Shown piece after piece: positions 62,040-64,000 of a DNA stretch of 64,000 nt. The notes below the pieces were generated by a model. That model did no database searches, was not told the origin of the DNA, and saw nothing but the letters and a program-made list of their open reading frames with translations. Positions within the stretch are counted from its first letter, which is position 1, and every line of letters starts with the position of its first letter. Location: positions 160,296 to 224,295 of the forward strand of contig DCTC01000001.1 of assembly GCA_002329205.1 (NCBI GenBank), written 5' to 3'. The position numbers were made by a program, and so were the translations under genes. This DNA comes from Candidatus Roizmanbacteria bacterium UBA1450 (GTDB lineage Bacteria; Patescibacteriota; Microgenomatia; UBA1406; GWC2-37-13).

Positions 62040-62696
62040 TTAATCAGCCTTCCTTTTACCCAATAGGGTTACAAACAGCCATCCGAAAACAAACCCTCCG
62101 ATATGCGCAAACCACGCAACACCTCCTTCACCCGAACTGACGGATCCGAATGTCGTAAAGCCGCTTAGAAGTTGAATCAGAAACCATATGCCAAGAAAGA
62201 AACCTGCAGGAAGATCCACTGTCCGTATAAAAAAACCGGTAGTTATAAGTGTGCGAATTTGAGCATTTTTAAAGAGCAGAAAGTATGCACCGCTAACGCC
62301 GGAGATGGCACCTGATGCGCCGATAAGCGGAATAGGACTACCAGGATCAATAAAATATTGAGCGAGAGTCGCTGCAACACCTGCAGCAAGATAAAAAAAC
62401 ACATATCTCAGATGCCCGAGGTGATCCTCCACGTTGTCACCGAAAATATGGAGAAACCACATGTTGGATGCAATGTGTAAAATACTGCCATGCATAAACA
62501 TAGAACTGAGAACATAAAAATATGAAGCGGGATCAAAGATCGCAAACTCCCGAGGGATAAATGCGTATTGAAGAATAAATCCTTCAAAATCAAACGCCGT
62601 TACTTGGAAGTAAAATATGACAACATTTATCGCAATGAGCAGATAATTGATAAACGGAACAGACCGACGGGGAGACGAGTCGTAAAGGGGAAACAT
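62040..62696 (-). CDS. Rhomboid-family intramembrane serine protease
   Basis: 218 residues with six to seven hydrophobic helices. GASGAISG holds the catalytic Ser128 in the GxSG motif. AHIGGFVFGW holds His198 at the start of the last helix. HIASNMWFLHIFGDNVED is the conserved segment with the oxyanion-side His/Asn. It cuts transmembrane substrates inside the bilayer; none can be named. TATCAT lies 8 nt before ATG 62696. The stop is 53 bp from the tRNA-Leu gene, on the same strand. Confidence 0.92.
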   Translation of the reverse strand: MFPLYDSSPRRSVPFINYLLIAINVVIFYFQVTAFDFEGFILQYAFIPREFAIFDPASYFYVLSSMFMHGSILHIASNMWFLHIFGDNVEDHLGHLRYVFFYLAAGVAATLAQYFIDPGSPIPLIGASGAISGVSGAYFLLFKNAQIRTLITTGFFIRTVDLPAGFFLGIWFLIQLLSGFTTFGSVSSGEGGVAWFAHIGGFVFGWLFVTLLGKRKAD

Positions 62697-62778
62697 AATG
62701 TACTATGATAGCATTTTATAAGTTGGTAATGCTTAATAGTAATAAATAGATGTTGAGATTTGGTAAGGAATACTCATA

Positions 62779-63873
62779 TTATCCTTGCTTGAGAAGCTGT
62801 TTTGATTGATACATCCTGAAAAGAAATAAGAATAGACCTATTGCTAACAGCAATTCAGAATATTCCTCCCATTGCCATACCGTTCCGTGTCCCTTCATCA
62901 ACGTTTCTTGTACAAATGTTTCTGCTTTAAGAGGCGTATATTGATGTATTTTACGTACAAGCACATACAATAAATTCAGTATGAAATACAGCATGAGATA
63001 CCATGGAATCACAAACTGCGACAGATTATACTTTCGCAAAAATCTTCTAATTGATGGTATGTATCGGGGAACCATCCAAAAAAAAGCCGCATAGGAAGAT
63101 ACGAGCCCATAAGCAAAATAAACATATTGAAAAACATATTTATTATTATGGATATTCAGTTCATCCTGAAGGTTGTCTTTCGTGATTGATGCCGGAGCTT
63201 CAATCTCAAGCAGTCTTTGACCCCAGGATATCTCCTCGGCTGTAATCAAAAACAATACCAGTGTCATACTGAGGTATATAAACGGGACAATGTATTTCCG
63301 CCGATCCGTGGTCTGAACTGATAATCGAAATAGGCGATAACTATAGTAGGTGCAGGTTCCAAAAAGTACCACTTGAGTCATCTCAACGAACTGATTTTCT
63401 CCTTTGAGCAAAGCATGCAGATCAGGATAATAATAAAACAAAAGAATTATGGGGAAATAATAGATCGGAATCGTAAACAAAACTTGTTCGGAACGTTTGC
63501 GCAGGTAAGCCAAATCAGCATTGAGCGCAAGAAGTACAACAAAGACTATGTAAAAAACAAAAAACTGCGAAGGATTAATTCCGAAATGAGAATATACATA
63601 ATTTGCATATTGCGCTTGTTCCAGAAAAGTAAATAGTATTGCGGCCAGTGCGATCAATGGTCCGACAAAAAAGTAGCCGTATTTGAACAACGCTGTAGAA
63701 GGATCAAAATGAAAAAAAATTCTCTGTACAACAAGAACCGATCCATAAATCAAAGCAAAAAGATACGAAGGAATACCGGTATATTGTTTCATCACACCAG
63801 GATATAGCATTACTTCAGCAAACACGATGAGGAGAACCAGGATCCAGGATACACGAAAAACGAAATGTAACAT
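62779..63873 (-). CDS. Polytopic membrane protein of unknown function
   Basis: 364 residues with about nine to ten transmembrane segments. The most distinctive part is TAEEISWGQRLLEIEAPASI, followed by NIHNN about 20 residues later. This EExSWGQR...NxHN pattern recurs in an uncharacterised family of bacterial membrane proteins. The acidic/His residues may face the same side of the membrane. No enzymatic activity is known to me. A rhomboid gene follows 82 bp downstream on the same strand. Confidence 0.7.
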   Translation of the reverse strand: MLHFVFRVSWILVLLIVFAEVMLYPGVMKQYTGIPSYLFALIYGSVLVVQRIFFHFDPSTALFKYGYFFVGPLIALAAILFTFLEQAQYANYVYSHFGINPSQFFVFYIVFVVLLALNADLAYLRKRSEQVLFTIPIYYFPIILLFYYYPDLHALLKGENQFVEMTQVVLFGTCTYYSYRLFRLSVQTTDRRKYIVPFIYLSMTLVLFLITAEEISWGQRLLEIEAPASITKDNLQDELNIHNNKYVFQYVYFAYGLVSSYAAFFWMVPRYIPSIRRFLRKYNLSQFVIPWYLMLYFILNLLYVLVRKIHQYTPLKAETFVQETLMKGHGTVWQWEEYSELLLAIGLFLFLFRMYQSKQLLKQG

Positions 63874-63924
63874 CTACGAAACAGGTACTAATGGCGAAGG
63901 AAACCCGCACGGAACCTTCATTTA

Positions 63925-64000
63925 TTAATCTTTAGTAATTGTACCGGAGAACGGGTTTTTATAGGTAAGATTTGGCATGGGCGGAGGAGGGGGGATTTCC
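63925..64000 (-). CDS. C-terminal end of a gene running off the window (proline-rich tail)
   Basis: A minus-strand frame enters from the window's right edge and stops at TAA 63927-63925. The visible end is a run of five prolines after EI, then MPNLTYKNPFSGTITKD. Too little remains to name it. It lies 51 bp upstream of the membrane protein gene, on the same strand. Confidence 0.4.
   Translation of the reverse strand, partial: EIPPPPPMPNLTYKNPFSGTITKD

Overview
The window looks like a piece of a bacterial chromosome from the Candidate Phyla Radiation (Patescibacteria, most likely a Microgenomates-type lineage such as Roizmanbacteria). The reasons are indirect: AT-rich, gene-dense DNA with many overlapping starts and stops; a very large share of glycosyltransferases, flippases and polytopic GT-C-like membrane proteins; small coiled-coil and hypothetical proteins of a kind common there; and almost no Shine-Dalgarno sequences. 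UGA is used as a stop codon (many ATGA junctions), which argues against the recoded Gracilibacteria/SR1 lineages. No rRNA, ribosomal protein or phylogenetic marker is present, so the placement is an inference.

Layout. 1-31 kb is a cell-surface polysaccharide region: GT2 and GT4 glycosyltransferases, SAM methyltransferases, a hexapeptide acyltransferase, two flippases, GDP-fucose synthase followed by an alpha-1,2-fucosyltransferase (11.4-13.2 kb), and a minus-strand operon for a CDP-3,6-dideoxyhexose (rfbF-rfbG-rfbH-reductase-RmlC-like epimerase, 19.4-15.1 kb). A secreted M23 peptidase lies at 6.7-8.8 kb. GDP-mannose 4,6-dehydratase, which supplies the fucose branch, sits at 31.5-32.5 kb.

32.5-47 kb is a carbohydrate metabolism island: a UDPGP-like nucleotidyltransferase, a HAD phosphatase, two GT4-plus-glycoside-hydrolase pairs (36.9-39.3 and 43.2-46.1 kb) whose hydrolases are close paralogues, a galactokinase, an aldose 1-epimerase, a hexokinase of eukaryotic type and a glucosamine-6-phosphate deaminase. 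Together they could make, split and re-phosphorylate an intracellular glycoside, with surface sugars drawing on the same nucleotide-sugar pool. 47-61 kb mixes a third flippase, GT-C-like proteins, a GCS2-type ligase with an M20 peptidase, a PIG-L deacetylase, galE, a DMT transporter, a DPM-like GT2 and a Xer recombinase. 61.1-61.9 kb is non-coding. 62-64 kb holds a rhomboid protease and an uncharacterised membrane protein. Two tRNA genes are present: Gly(UCC) and Leu(UAG).

Three sequence-level features stand out. (1) Two 80-bp palindromic elements, 67/80 identical, lie in frame inside one methyltransferase gene, like Rickettsia palindromic elements; a related half-element forms the C-terminus of the M23 peptidase. 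(2) At least fourteen genes have a -10-like hexamer only 5-9 nt before the ATG, which suggests widespread leaderless transcription. (3) One lone small gene at 55.2 kb has the opposite architecture: a consensus-spaced promoter, long leader, purine-rich ribosome binding site and strong terminator.
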